Assembly (NCBI GenBank): GCA_000697335.1
Contig: JNEM01009193.1
Location: forward strand, 1 to 22,620
Source: Conidiobolus incongruus B7586
Taxonomy: Eukaryota > Entomophthoromycota > Entomophthoromycetes > Entomophthorales > Conidiobolaceae
Reading direction: 5' to 3'
Length of the DNA: 22,620 nt
Part shown: one piece after another, positions 13,379 to 22,620 of the stretch
How positions within the stretch are numbered: the stretch's first letter is position 1
How the letters are laid out: each line of letters starts with the position of its first letter
The notes under the pieces: model-generated
What the model saw: the letters and a program-made list of their open reading frames with translations, nothing else
Told to the model about the DNA's origin: nothing
The model's database searches: none
Position numbers and translations under genes: made by a program

Positions 13379-13693
13379 GATGATAAATTAAGTTAATGAG
13401 AGTTTGGAATTGATTTGAATAAAAATTAAATTTTCTTGACTGATGAATATCTTTTAAAAAATTATTTTTTTTTGACTATTACTTCTTGCTAATTTAATGA
13501 ATTTTTAAACTCTTCACCTTTTATTTTTATTTATATTTACTTACATATTTGAATTGATATATTCGAACAATTAATTCTATGATAGTTTGAACTCTATAAT
13601 CCATATTATTTATTGATTATTTAGTATTTGTATTATTATATCAGTATTTTGTAGTTTACTAGCATTTATTTGTCGGGTTAATTTAATATAAGT

Positions 13694-15491
13694 ATGAATC
13701 GTATTTCTGCTTTCATACTCCTGTGGAATTCAATTCAAGCGCAAATTTCTACACCAAATCCTACTGCTTCGGGAATTTCATTACCTGCGCTTACTGACAG
13801 TGCTTGCTTTTATCAGGATCCCCAATACTCTCCCTGTCCCAGTTATTCCAAGTATCGATTCCCTTCCAATTTTAACGGAACAACCTTCAATACTCCCTAT
13901 GAACTAAGCCTATTTATAAATTCAACTCTGTTTAATGTCAGAGATTTGAAACAGTTTCAGCAGATATTTTCTTGCAGTAGCTTGACGTATGATCATATTA
14001 ATAATATAAGATATCGCAGAACCAAATTTTGTCTAGATATATTAAGGAGTCCTTCGGGTATTGCTTGTAATAACAATTTACCACCGCCACCTATGTGCCA
14101 ATCGGATTGTTTAGGTGGATATAAATATTTTAGGGACAGTATTCACAAAGATGAAATAGACAAATTGGGTTGTAATTATGATTATATCAATTTTACAATT
14201 GACAAGCTTGATGCAACTTGTAAAAATTATCCCCTTAACGGTATTAACTCTAATGGTGGCCACTGTATATATGCTAATGATAATGAGCCCAATACTTGTG
14301 GTAAGTGATAATCTTCGGTTTTTAAATTTTCATTCCATTTCCATTCATTATCATTTTAAAAGTTTTTATAAATATCAGCAAATAATGATCAAGTGTATAA
14401 GCTGAATTATCACATATACTAATATTGATCAATTTTATTACTTTGCCAAGTTATATTGCCAAATTTATTAACTTGTGTTACTTGATTTTGATATTTCAAG
14501 TGTACACAAGTCAAAATAATTTATTCCTTTAATAGTTTTTTATTTGCATAATTTGACAGCTTAATTGCTACTTTTTCTTTTAATTTATGTATCAGTTTAA
14601 CTAATTTCAACTTCAGGATTTTTAGACATAAATGCAAGCTGTAATTATTGTGAAGCTGAGAGTCGGTCCTCTGATCCCTGCTGCACATCATCACTAACGG
14701 AAAAATGTGCTCAACTTAAAGTCCAACGCTCAAAATCTCAGGATAAAGTAATGGCTGACAATAGTGAAAAAAAATCAATGGCATATTTTATTGCTGGTAT
14801 CACCTGTCTTGTTTTATCAATTCTTATTATACTTTCCCTAATTATGTATAAATTCGTCGTTAAGCGTTTTAAAGAACAGTTTCAGAGGTCCAGCTTTATT
14901 GATCAATCCAAACCTATGCTTGAAGGTAACTCTTCGCAATTTACACGTCTGGATCATCGTACCAATACCAACACATCATCCTCAGTCAGTCCATTGGAAT
15001 CTGCTGCTTCGGTGTTTGTTAGTGTTCCCCCAACCCCGCACAATGTAACTGCTACCCCCAATCCGGGCATCAATCTGTCAACGCATCCCACATGGGGCCA
15101 GACGTTGCTGGATCCAGTTGACGAGGATGGAAGTGATTTGTACCGCGTCGCTTATCCATACCAAGCAGTCCTTGAAGATGAACTCACACTTAAAGTCAAC
15201 CAAGTCATCCTACTCTTACAAGCCTTCGATGATGGCTGGGGTCTCGGACGCAATGTGCTTACAGGAGTCCAGGGCGCATTCCCTATGGCATGCGTTACTA
15301 AGTTGACCGACGAATCAGACTCTAATCAGGGAACCATTGTTGTGGGCGAAGATGTAGCAGGTGGAATGAATGTACAAAATGGCAATTTTAAAACAATTCA
15401 AAGGAGGACGAGCAGCCAAAAGATTAACTTGAAATACTCTAAATCCATTAATAAGTGTAACAGGGCAGTGAATCATGCTGGGCTTGTTTAA
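13694..15491 (+). CDS. Single-pass membrane protein with Cys-rich ectodomain and cytosolic SH3 domain
   Basis: Exons 13694..14300 and 14617..15491 (phase 1) give 493 residues. The ATG follows an in-frame TAA at 13679-13681 and has A at -3. Residues 1-16 look like a short signal peptide (ISAFILLW core, possible cleavage after QA16). Residues 17-256 form an ectodomain with 16 cysteines, an even number that suits disulphides, and four N-glycosylation sequons (N61, N76, N166, N208). A hydrophobic helix spans ~258-280 and is followed by basic residues (KFVVKRFK), implying type I topology. A Ser/Thr/Pro-rich linker leads to an SH3 domain at ~378-433: YRVAYPYQA, DDGWGLGRN and TGVQGAFP are its RT-loop, Trp and 3-10 helix signatures. 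The tail is basic and has RRTSS. The layout recalls fungal Sho1/Fus1-like and zygomycete SH3 membrane proteins, so a surface sensor or scaffold role is plausible, but the ligand and partners are unknown. Orthology to Sho1 is unlikely because Sho1 has four membrane helices. Confidence 0.87.
14301..14616 (+). other. Intron of the SH3 membrane protein gene (316 bp)
   Basis: The donor GTAAGT is at 14301 and the acceptor CTTCAG ends at 14616. A branch-like AACTAAT lies at 14599-14605, close to the acceptor. Splicing restores a continuous Cys-rich frame into the transmembrane and SH3 part, adding CNYCEAES and DPCC, which contain cysteines like the rest of the ectodomain. Unspliced reading stops two codons past the junction. 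Confidence 0.88.
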
Positions 15492-15939
15492 TTGAGACTT
15501 TGAGATTAATTTAAATTATTTATAAGATCGAGAGATAGTTTTGGATGACGATACTCAATTTTTCCATTTATCACACTCCCATATTAAAGCATTATATATC
15601 AATCATACGATTCTAATATTAATCCCATCCAAGCTCATATTCATAATCTCTATCGACACACTCTACTATCAATGTGGTCACTTGCATAAATCACCTTAAG
15701 TAATTCATGACAGTCTGAATTTTTTCATAAATTTTTCATTAATTCTAAACTTTCATTCATAAAATTAATTTCATTTTATCATATCAAAAATTATTTTTCA
15801 ATTTATAATCATCAATATTAATGTAATAAATTCAATTTCAAATTTTTGTTTAATTTATTTCTATTTGATTTGGTAAATTATTTATTTATATAATTAATTA
15901 AAATTAAAAATAAAACTTCATTTTTTATTTTAATAAATT
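15492..15939. other. Convergent 3' intergenic region (448 bp)
   Basis: The two flanking genes end tail to tail, so both 3' UTRs lie here. Plus-strand poly(A)-like hexamers are ATTAAA at 15583-15588 and AATAAA at 15825-15830. Minus-strand AATAAA-like hexamers read leftward at 15929-15924 and 15886-15881. Such hexamers are expected by chance in sequence this AT-rich, so none is a firm call. No gene is seen. Confidence 0.6.
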
Positions 15940-18900
15940 TTAAATATCAACTAATAGCTCTTCCATGTCTTTATTCAAGACTTGTTCATCAAATGGATCA
16001 TCCAATATGCTACCATTGCTAGCTTTTCTCTCTATTGAATTGGGTCCAAGTAAGTCTTCATCAACAAGTGTGCTAGGTGATTGAAGTAAATCCTCATGTT
16101 TCATCATTTGGATATGAGATGATGGTTCTAAACCATTTATTGCTGACGCTTGGTTTTGAGTGGTAATGAAGTGCTGAAGACGTTTGCCTACAGTGCCTAT
16201 CACCTTTGTACCTTGGTCAACAATGCTATCAACAAGTTGACGAGATAATGCACGATCTTCGAGACGATATACAGAAGGAGCTTCAAAGCTGATCATTTGA
16301 ACAAATTGAGTTTCAAAAAAGTGTTTTAGCCATACGTTCTTAGAAACCAGATCTTTAAATACTTCAATACGGATAGGTGTGATATGATTGGTGGGCGAGC
16401 GTAATTTAGGGATTATATCTTCGAATGGATTATCTGAAAGTGACCAATCCATATCACTAGATTGAGGACTTGTGATTGGTGAAGTAGGTACCGAACCAGT
16501 GTGCAATGCAGCATCTGCTTGTTTAATAAATTTAGGAATTTGGGTTAGATATTCTTCCGAACCTGTGTGTCTATATAAAAATAATAATAGCTCGGCAAAT
16601 TTAGTGATACTGTCCGAGTTCAAGCACCCGTTCATCTGATCATCAACCATATCAAAGAAAAGTTTTATTCTGGGTTCAGGACCATGATTGAGTATACTAT
16701 CAAAGCCAGTTACTACTTGCTGGAAAGTCAAATATCCATTTGAATCAGGTTCAAAGTGGTCAAACATAACTTGACCCAGAATTGTTCGTGGAGATACTGG
16801 AGGTTTTTCAACGAGTTTTCGCATTTCAATTTCTTCCGGGGTGAGCTGATAACCCAAAAGAATTTGTTCAAGCAAGTTTTCAAAACCTTGAAAGCTTAAC
16901 TTTTGATTATGATTAGACTGAGGAATAGGGGTACCATTAAGTAAATCCACATCTTGAGATTGCTGAGAATTAACATAAAAGATTGCTGAGGAGAACCGGT
17001 CGTATAATAATTGTAACTCCTCATTTGTAAATTTGCCAGTAAATTTCAAATTTCTAATTGTCGTTTGTCTAGCAAAATTTTCAATATTATGCACAACTTT
17101 CATTTGAAATGATTTTCTCATTTCGGAAATCATGGCCATATCAACCATAGCAAATTCCTTATAAGCTATTTGAATAAGCTTGGTAAACTTATTAATTCCC
17201 TTTTTAGCGAGTTCTGGATTAATAGGCTTATCAAGAGTAATAAAATAAGTTTTAAGAGTATCGATAAAAGTACCATCTTCACGACAGTTTAACAATTCAT
17301 CACCATTGATTTTCAAAACTGCTAAACCAATTTGAAAGAGAATTTTAGGACCTTCAAGGAAAAAACAATCCAATATTCTCTGGGCAAAGTGCAATGGCAT
17401 TGAGTTGATAAATAATGTTAGGAACCAAGGCAATGTGACGATTGATAATGTAATACTATATTTTTTGAGGTGTTCATCCAAAATTGGCATCATTTTAGAT
17501 ACTAAATTCTCAAAGATCATCTGATCCAAGAGTGCACCATGCATAGAGGTGCTATAATAACCTGGAACAAGCTTATCACATAAAACATTAAATGTCCAAA
17601 ATGCCTGTTCTTCGCTCATATAACTAAATAATTAAATAAAATTAGATTAATCAAAGTAATAAAATAAAAATATTTACATTAGCAAAGTAGAACCAACAAT
17701 ATTCATAGCCTGACAGTAACCAAGCTCTGGATGATACCAACTATAGGCAGTGAGGATCCTTCTCAATCGATTAATACCTTCTTCAGTCTGGTATGCGGGA
17801 TATTCTGGTAAAGATCGATTTAAATCTTTTTCAATCTCTTCCAAACTCAAACTCTTATTGTCTTTATTCGAATTAATTAAATCTTCATAAAGGTTGGGGT
17901 TTTGGAATCTTAAATAAATACTTCCACAACAGAGTTCCCATATCTCACCACGGAGAGGACCGGGAATTCCAACACGGATAAGTTTGTAAAAGTCGGCATC
18001 TTTGATCATTGAAAAATTTTTACCCTCATTTTCAAATCGCTTGACCCAATAGCTAATTTTGGCCTTTTCGCGACTTTTACTTCCATCTTCAAGGAAACCA
18101 TATTGATAACCAAGTGCAGCATCCTTTGGTAGAGTAGTATTTGTCAAATAAGTTTCCGAATATAAGCTGTTTAGGAACTCCTTTAACCCTTTTACTTGGG
18201 CCATATGTATTTTCAGGTGCTGAGTTAATAATCTACAAAATTCATTGTATCCATCTAATGTTGATTCTAGAAATTGGAAATTAAAATTCACCTTATGATA
18301 CGAAAGAACTGTGAGAGCATAGCTTGGAGGTAATTTAGAAACATGTTTTTCGACACGACGAATAGAATAAAGTGGAATAACCCATTGACACAATTGATCA
18401 ATACCAGAAAAACAAATAAAAGAGCCTGACAAGTATAGTTTCCCTCTTAATTTGATCTTTTTAATAGGATGAGTAAAGAGGACCATTGTTTCATAACTCA
18501 AGGATTCAGTTGGGGGCAATTGGAATTTATTTTGTAGTTGATAATCTTTAAGCTCTTGCTGTACTTGGTTCTTAAGACTGGAATACATATTTTTTGTTTC
18601 GTAGGAATTTGATCTTGTCTGCATTTTAATGGGAACAGCCGAAGAATTGAGTGCCTGACCAGGATTTGGCTCTAAAGCGGAATTTTTTAAAACACGGTTC
18701 ATGCTCTTGTCCATTAATTGGGTTAAAATTTCGTAGCACTTTAAAATAAGTAGTGAATAAAAGTCAAAAATATATCCATTTAAAAATAATATACCTCATC
18801 CCGATTGAAAAAATTACCAAAAGAATACTAAAATCAAATTTTAATAAAAATTGTCAAATCAATTAGATATAATTTAAAATACTTTAGATTGATCATTTAA

Positions 18901-19748
18901 AGTAAAAGTGATTGTATTCGATAAAAATGAATCAGCACTCTTGGAAATATCCTCAATTAATTTTAATTCTAAAATAATTTTCTTTTCAACACCCAACATA
19001 TAACTATAAAATGCTACATAATTTTCGCTGAGGTACATCCATCCTTGGTAAACCATTGATTTATAAAAAGCACAGGAATAATCTAATAATAAAATAAATC
19101 ATTAAATAATCCAATAATTCGATATTGAATTTACATGAAACTAAACGTTCACTGGCAGGTAGTTGAAAATGGTTTTTAAAAGATCTTAAAGCTGCTTGAG
19201 TTTTGGAGTCGGTTGCCGAAACAAGTTGATTTTCTAAAAATTTGTAATAGTTTTAATATACTATTAGATTTTAACAATAGTATCTTTTACCTTTAACACC
19301 TAAGTGGTTAATAATTTTAACATTTAAAAATTCTAATCTCTCTTCACTATTGTTTAACTCATTAAAGATATGTTCACAAGTATCTAAAATATGAATAAAT
19401 ATTAAAAATTAAACAGAAATATTAAAGTATTTTTATATTACCTATTAACCATTTTAAATTTTTTTCCAATTGATTAACTTGCTCACCAACTGCAACTGTT
19501 TTGATTTGAGATTCGTCGTTAAAAATAATACGATAAGGTTCAGTTGAAGTATCTAAACTAAATAATTATTAGTTAAAACTTACAATATAAATATTAAAAA
19601 TATATTACAGATTTTGTAAAGTACCCATTAAAGGTTTAAAAATAGAAGGCTTTAATAATTTAGAAACTTGTAAACTGAAGTATTTGGTCTTTTTAACGGT
19701 TTCCCAAACCATTGAACTTGAATCGGGTGTAAATGGGGGTACTAGCAT
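15940..19748 (-). CDS. gyp2: GRAM-GRAM-TBC-EF-hand RabGAP (TBC1D8/TBC1D9, fungal Gyp2 family)
   Basis: GTPase-activating protein that switches off Rab GTPases; yeast Gyp2/Mdr1 acts on Ypt6-type and related Rabs. Eight exons: 19748-19609, 19557-19442, 19383-19291, 19233-19135, 19082-18883, 18827-18795, 18738-17678 and 17623-15940, totalling 3,426 nt (1,141 residues plus stop). Each junction keeps phase and follows human TBC1D9, for example GTLQNLLDT, SYYSCAFYK and STLLIYMSEEQAFW across splices. Domains: N-terminal block from MLVPPF; GRAM1 ~128-235; GRAM2 ~296-403; TBC ~484-692 with catalytic IEKDLNR (D532, Arg finger R535) and GYCQ (Q570) intact, so it should be an active GAP. Two EF-hand-like loops (~872-883 and ~908-919) lack the Glu at loop position 12 and probably bind calcium poorly. 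A C-terminal block (WLKHFFETQ) matches the end of TBC1D9. The ATG has an in-frame TAA eight codons upstream. The first six exons are visibly more AT-rich than the last two. Confidence 0.95.
17624..17677 (-). other. Intron 7 of the RabGAP gene (54 nt), inside the TBC domain
   Basis: The donor GTAAAT begins at 17677 and the acceptor ATTTAG ends at 17624. A branch-like ATCTAAT lies at 17647-17641. It is phase 2, and splicing gives LLIYMSEEQAFW, which aligns with the LLLYxxEEEAFW block of TBC1D9. Without splicing the frame stops right after GSTLLM. Confidence 0.92.
18739..19608 (-). other. Cluster of six short introns in the 5' part of the RabGAP gene
   Basis: The introns are 19608-19558 (51 nt), 19441-19384 (58), 19290-19234 (57), 19134-19083 (52), 18882-18828 (55) and 18794-18739 (56). 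All are GT..AG, with donors GTAATA, GTAATA, GTAAAA, GTAAAT, GTATTT and GTATAT. Branch-like CTAAT motifs are present in introns 1 (19574-19568), 3 (19269-19263) and 5 (18868-18862). Phases are 2, 1, 1, 1, 0 and 0. Confidence 0.88.
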
Positions 19749-21540
19749 ATTGTAAAAATATATCCAGTATTATCAAAATTAAATAATGCTTAATATTAAA
19801 GAAATGATTTTGAAATTCATAAATATAATAAACTGATCAACATAATGAATGAATTATATTTATAACTCATACCATTTTATTGGAATTATGGTAATTGATT
19901 GACTTGATTCGTTATTAACAGTCTTATTAATTCATTCAACTCCATTTGTTAAATCCAATTTTGTGCACAAAACTATTGCTGATTATTAGAATTTGCCATC
20001 TGTGTGTTTTCATTAGTATTCCCTTCCAAACTTGGAATATTTACACCCTTACAACTGACTTTAATTTTTTATATAATTCGACAATAAAAGAAAAGATCTT
20101 GTGATAATTGATAATCCTTCATATCGTCATATTTGGACTTGGTGCCAAGGTTCAACATTACTCTAAATGATGAGTTTAACACTTCTTCATCACACTTATC
20201 TCAATTCAATTGTATCAATTCCAATAATATAATCTCAATTTCAATAAATTCTTGCAACCACTCGAATAAATATTGGCTAATTCTATCGAATTTCGCACAT
20301 CCCTTTCAATTTTCCTCATTTCCTTAAATATTTGAATTCAAAATAGTTGATCCAACTGGTCTAAAAATACAATATTAAAATTTATCCTATTATGTCAATA
20401 ATGATATTGTGTTTGAAAATATAAATGGTGACTATTTTTAATACCAAAAGGTGGTGAAGTATACTGAATGTGGAAAGAATTAATCATTTTATTTTGCCAT
20501 ATGTGACTGGTAGTATAATGTTTATAAGAAAGAGCTAATAAGCTTGAAACCAAAAATTGTTTATTAATACTTAGATAGTGACGCTATCATAGATATAATG
20601 AGAAATAAAATAATCATTCAATTTATAGAGGATTCTTTGGATAATATATTAAAATATATATGTGCAATATTAACCTTGCAATAAATTCCATTTCAATCAG
20701 GCATATTCATCTATTTTACAATGTATAAATTTTATTTTTAAATTGAAAAAACCATAATTTCATCCCAATTCACTTGAATATCTAAGATAATAAATTTACT
20801 CACATTTGAGCATATTCACTCCATATTCTAATGCTAAAATAATTTTTAAATTAGTTTTAATCTTTATGTAAAAAATCTAAAAATATTTTTAATTTATATT
20901 TTAATCACAGAAACTTTAAATAAAATGCAAATATAAAGTCTGAGATTTTTTACTATTTAAAATATTTAATGAATATTCAGAGATTAAACTCAATATATAA
21001 CAAAGCAAATAATTTCAACAGATCTTTCTTCGTTTAACTTGCAAATAATTAATATAATTCTATCTTTCTTTTTAGATATTATTATATTTAAATTTATATT
21101 ATTTATCCTATTTTTATACCATTATTTTTAAACACTACTTTTTTCCAAAATATTTAATCCTCTTCTTTTTTTGGATTTTAACTTTTTTATCTTAATGTTA
21201 GTTTAATAAATTTGGAAATATTACTCAATTTGGTAATACTAAATCCCTTATTCATAATAATAATAATGTGATTTTCACTGTAACATTTTATCCTCTTTTC
21301 AATATTAATAATTACAATTTATTTACAAAAATTGATATTATAGTTGTTTAAGAGTTGGCAACAGCTTTAAAACTATTTTTAAAATAATAATAAAATCATT
21401 AGTTTTAAATATTTTTATTTCATCAAATTTACTTGAGAAATTTTTACAATTATTAAGCAAAAATTCTTTTGTAAAGTTTAAATTGAATTTCATCTTGTTA
21501 TTAGTGTAGAAATTAAGTAATGGCACAATTTTAAAATTAA
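19749..21540. other. AT-rich upstream region of the RabGAP gene, no gene seen
   Basis: The 5' UTR and promoter of the RabGAP presumably occupy the first few hundred bases. Short open frames at 20133-20327 (+) and 21338-21550 (-) have low-complexity Asn/Ser/Lys/Ile/Phe-rich translations with no recognisable motif, as expected by chance. No RNA gene or repeat unit could be supported. Confidence 0.7.
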
Positions 21541-22620
21541 AATTAAACAAATAAATTAATAAATAATATATAAAAATTAATGAATAATATAAAATTAATA
21601 GCCTCTTTTATTATTAATAACTTTTTTCTATATCTTTAATAAGCTTCTAATACTTAATAAATAGTTTTTTTATTAAAGACTAAAATTTAATGTTTTATAA
21701 ACTAATTTAATTTGTTAACAGGAATTTTTTTCCTATAAGCTATTTTTTTAATTATTTAAAATAATTATAATTACATAAGTTATAATTAAGTGAATATACT
21801 AGATATAGTAACTCCCTTTATTTTTTTATGTAAAAAATCTTTTATAGCTTTAACTTTATATATTTTACAATTATCATATAAAATAATAAATATCTTTAAT
21901 TTATATTGAGAACATTATTTAAAAATTATTTTATTTAAAAAGATAATAGATAATTTACTATTAATTAATTTTCCTTAAGGTATTAAATAAGAAAATTATA
22001 TACTATTATAATTTATTACAACAATTAACATTTACTTATATTTAAAGTATTTATTCATTAGAATATATAGAGGGGATTAATTTGACTTAATATTTTATTT
22101 TATTTTTAAGTAAAAGATTATATAAAAGAATTTAAAATTTATTAATTATAAGTATTTACTATAAAAACTTTTGTTTTTAGTTATACCTTTATAAGTTTAG
22201 TTTAAGTATAGTTATTTTAGTTTTCTTTTAAGTTTCTATTAAATTATAAAATATCTATTTTATATTTTTATTAATTAATTTAAGTTTAAACTTAAGTAAA
22301 TATAATATACTTATATAATTAATATTGAATTACTTTAATAATTCTTTAATAGAAATAAAAAGGTATTTATTAATATATTTCTTTACTTTATTGGTAAGTA
22401 CAAAATAATAATAGAAATTAATCTTTTAGATTTTAGTAAATTTTAAACAATATCCCTTTTAACTTTAAAATCACAAATTTAGTGATATATGGTAATTTTA
22501 AATAAAACACTATCTTTATAAACTATTTGTAAGTTTTAAATAATTTTAAAGGGTTTATAGTTAAGTTTTAAAGATAAAAAAATAAAAGCCTTTTGATAAT
22601 TATAATTTAATTTAAATATA
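21541..22620. other. Extremely AT-rich, CpA/TpG-poor and CpG-free tract, no gene
   Basis: By hand count I see about 32 CpA+TpG against about 61 ApC+GpT in this 1.08 kb, and no CpG at all. The intergenic DNA around 11.5 kb is not depleted in this way. A perfect 16-bp palindrome sits at 22280-22295. The tract could be a strongly mutated old repeat or simply a compositional isochore; no coding or RNA feature is visible. It runs to the right edge. Confidence 0.6.
22280..22295. repeat. Perfect 16-bp palindrome
   Basis: TTAAGTTTAAACTTAA equals its own reverse complement. It lies in the AT-rich right-hand tract with no gene nearby. Chance is a reasonable explanation at this base composition. Confidence 0.8.

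Larger units (their letters stand above)
10140..13693. other. Long AT-rich divergent intergenic region; presumed promoters of dynein and the SH3 membrane protein
   Basis: About 3.55 kb separates two divergently transcribed genes. I see no ORF with protein-like composition and no tRNA or rRNA. It holds two AT microsatellites, three hairpin-forming segments between 11172 and 11470, one 8-bp hairpin at 12436-12459, and a 14-bp direct repeat around a G7 run near 13360. The 5' UTRs and promoters of both flanking genes must lie here, but no specific factor site can be supported from sequence alone. Confidence 0.8.

Noticed and set aside
14178-14405. 75-codon plus-strand frame overlapping the SH3 gene
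   Set aside because: It is out of frame with the Cys-rich ectodomain and crosses the well-formed GTAAGT donor at 14301.
14751-15491. 246-codon frame as a complete stand-alone gene
   Set aside because: The frame is open upstream to a clean acceptor at 14616 and adds five more ectodomain cysteines, so it is exon 2 of a longer gene. It is kept only as a possible short isoform.
17674-18714. 346-codon minus-strand frame as a complete gene starting at MDKSMNRV
   Set aside because: It would begin after GRAM1 and end in mid-TBC domain. Spliced exons on both sides match TBC1D9 continuously, so this Met is internal (residue 236).
18874-19056. 60-codon minus-strand frame as a separate small gene
   Set aside because: It is exon 5 of the RabGAP (GRAM1: GWMYLSENYVAFYS) read slightly past its donor site.
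20133-20327. 64-codon plus-strand frame
   Set aside because: Asn/Ser/Ile-rich low-complexity translation, no motif, no codon bias like the real genes; expected by chance.
21338-21550. 70-codon minus-strand frame
   Set aside because: The Lys/Asn/Phe/Ile composition simply mirrors the AT-rich DNA and no family is recognisable. A relic of a transposase cannot be excluded but is not supported.
1-22620. Linked defence, biosynthetic or mobile-element system
   Set aside because: The three genes are unrelated host genes of known domain type on both strands. No transposase, integrase, polymerase, capsid-like gene, terminal repeat or CRISPR array was seen.

Overview
This is a nuclear, intron-bearing, strongly AT-rich eukaryotic window. 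The most likely source is an early-diverging (zygomycete-grade) fungus. Four observations point that way. (1) A near full-length cytoplasmic dynein heavy chain is present. (2) A Gyp2/TBC1D8-9-type RabGAP is present, with two GRAM domains and an N-terminus of fungal type. (3) There is a single-pass membrane protein with a Cys-rich ectodomain and a cytosolic SH3 domain, a layout I associate with Mucoromycota and Zoopagomycota. (4) Introns are short (51-58 nt), with GT..AG ends and frequent CTAAT branch-like motifs. The standard genetic code fits all three genes. I cannot name the species; the phylum-level call is moderate to low confidence.

Layout. Positions 1-10139 on the minus strand carry the first ~3,315 residues of cytoplasmic dynein 1 heavy chain: tail, linker, AAA1-AAA4 and the rising helix of the stalk. 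The gene runs off the left edge just before the microtubule-binding tip. It has one visible intron (192 bp, near the 5' end), followed by a 9,688-nt uninterrupted exon. Positions 10140-13693 are a ~3.55-kb AT-rich divergent intergenic region with no gene I can support; it holds AT microsatellites and a few hairpins. Positions 13694-15491 on the plus strand carry a two-exon gene for a 493-residue type I membrane protein: signal peptide, Cys-rich ectodomain, one transmembrane helix, SH3 domain. It faces, tail to tail, an eight-exon minus-strand gene at 15940-19748 for a 1,141-residue GRAM-GRAM-TBC-EF-hand RabGAP. Positions 19749-22620 hold no supportable gene. The last ~1.1 kb is poor in CpA/TpG and has no CpG.

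How the genes relate. These are separate host housekeeping or signalling genes, not an operon or a cassette. Dynein drives minus-end-directed transport. The RabGAP would switch off Rab GTPases of Golgi/endosome or secretory traffic. The SH3 protein looks like a cell-surface sensor or scaffold. Any functional link (all touch membrane traffic and polarity) is inference only. I found no mobile element, CRISPR array, tRNA or rRNA, and no previously undescribed multi-gene system. The least characterised item is the Cys-rich-ectodomain/SH3 membrane protein.
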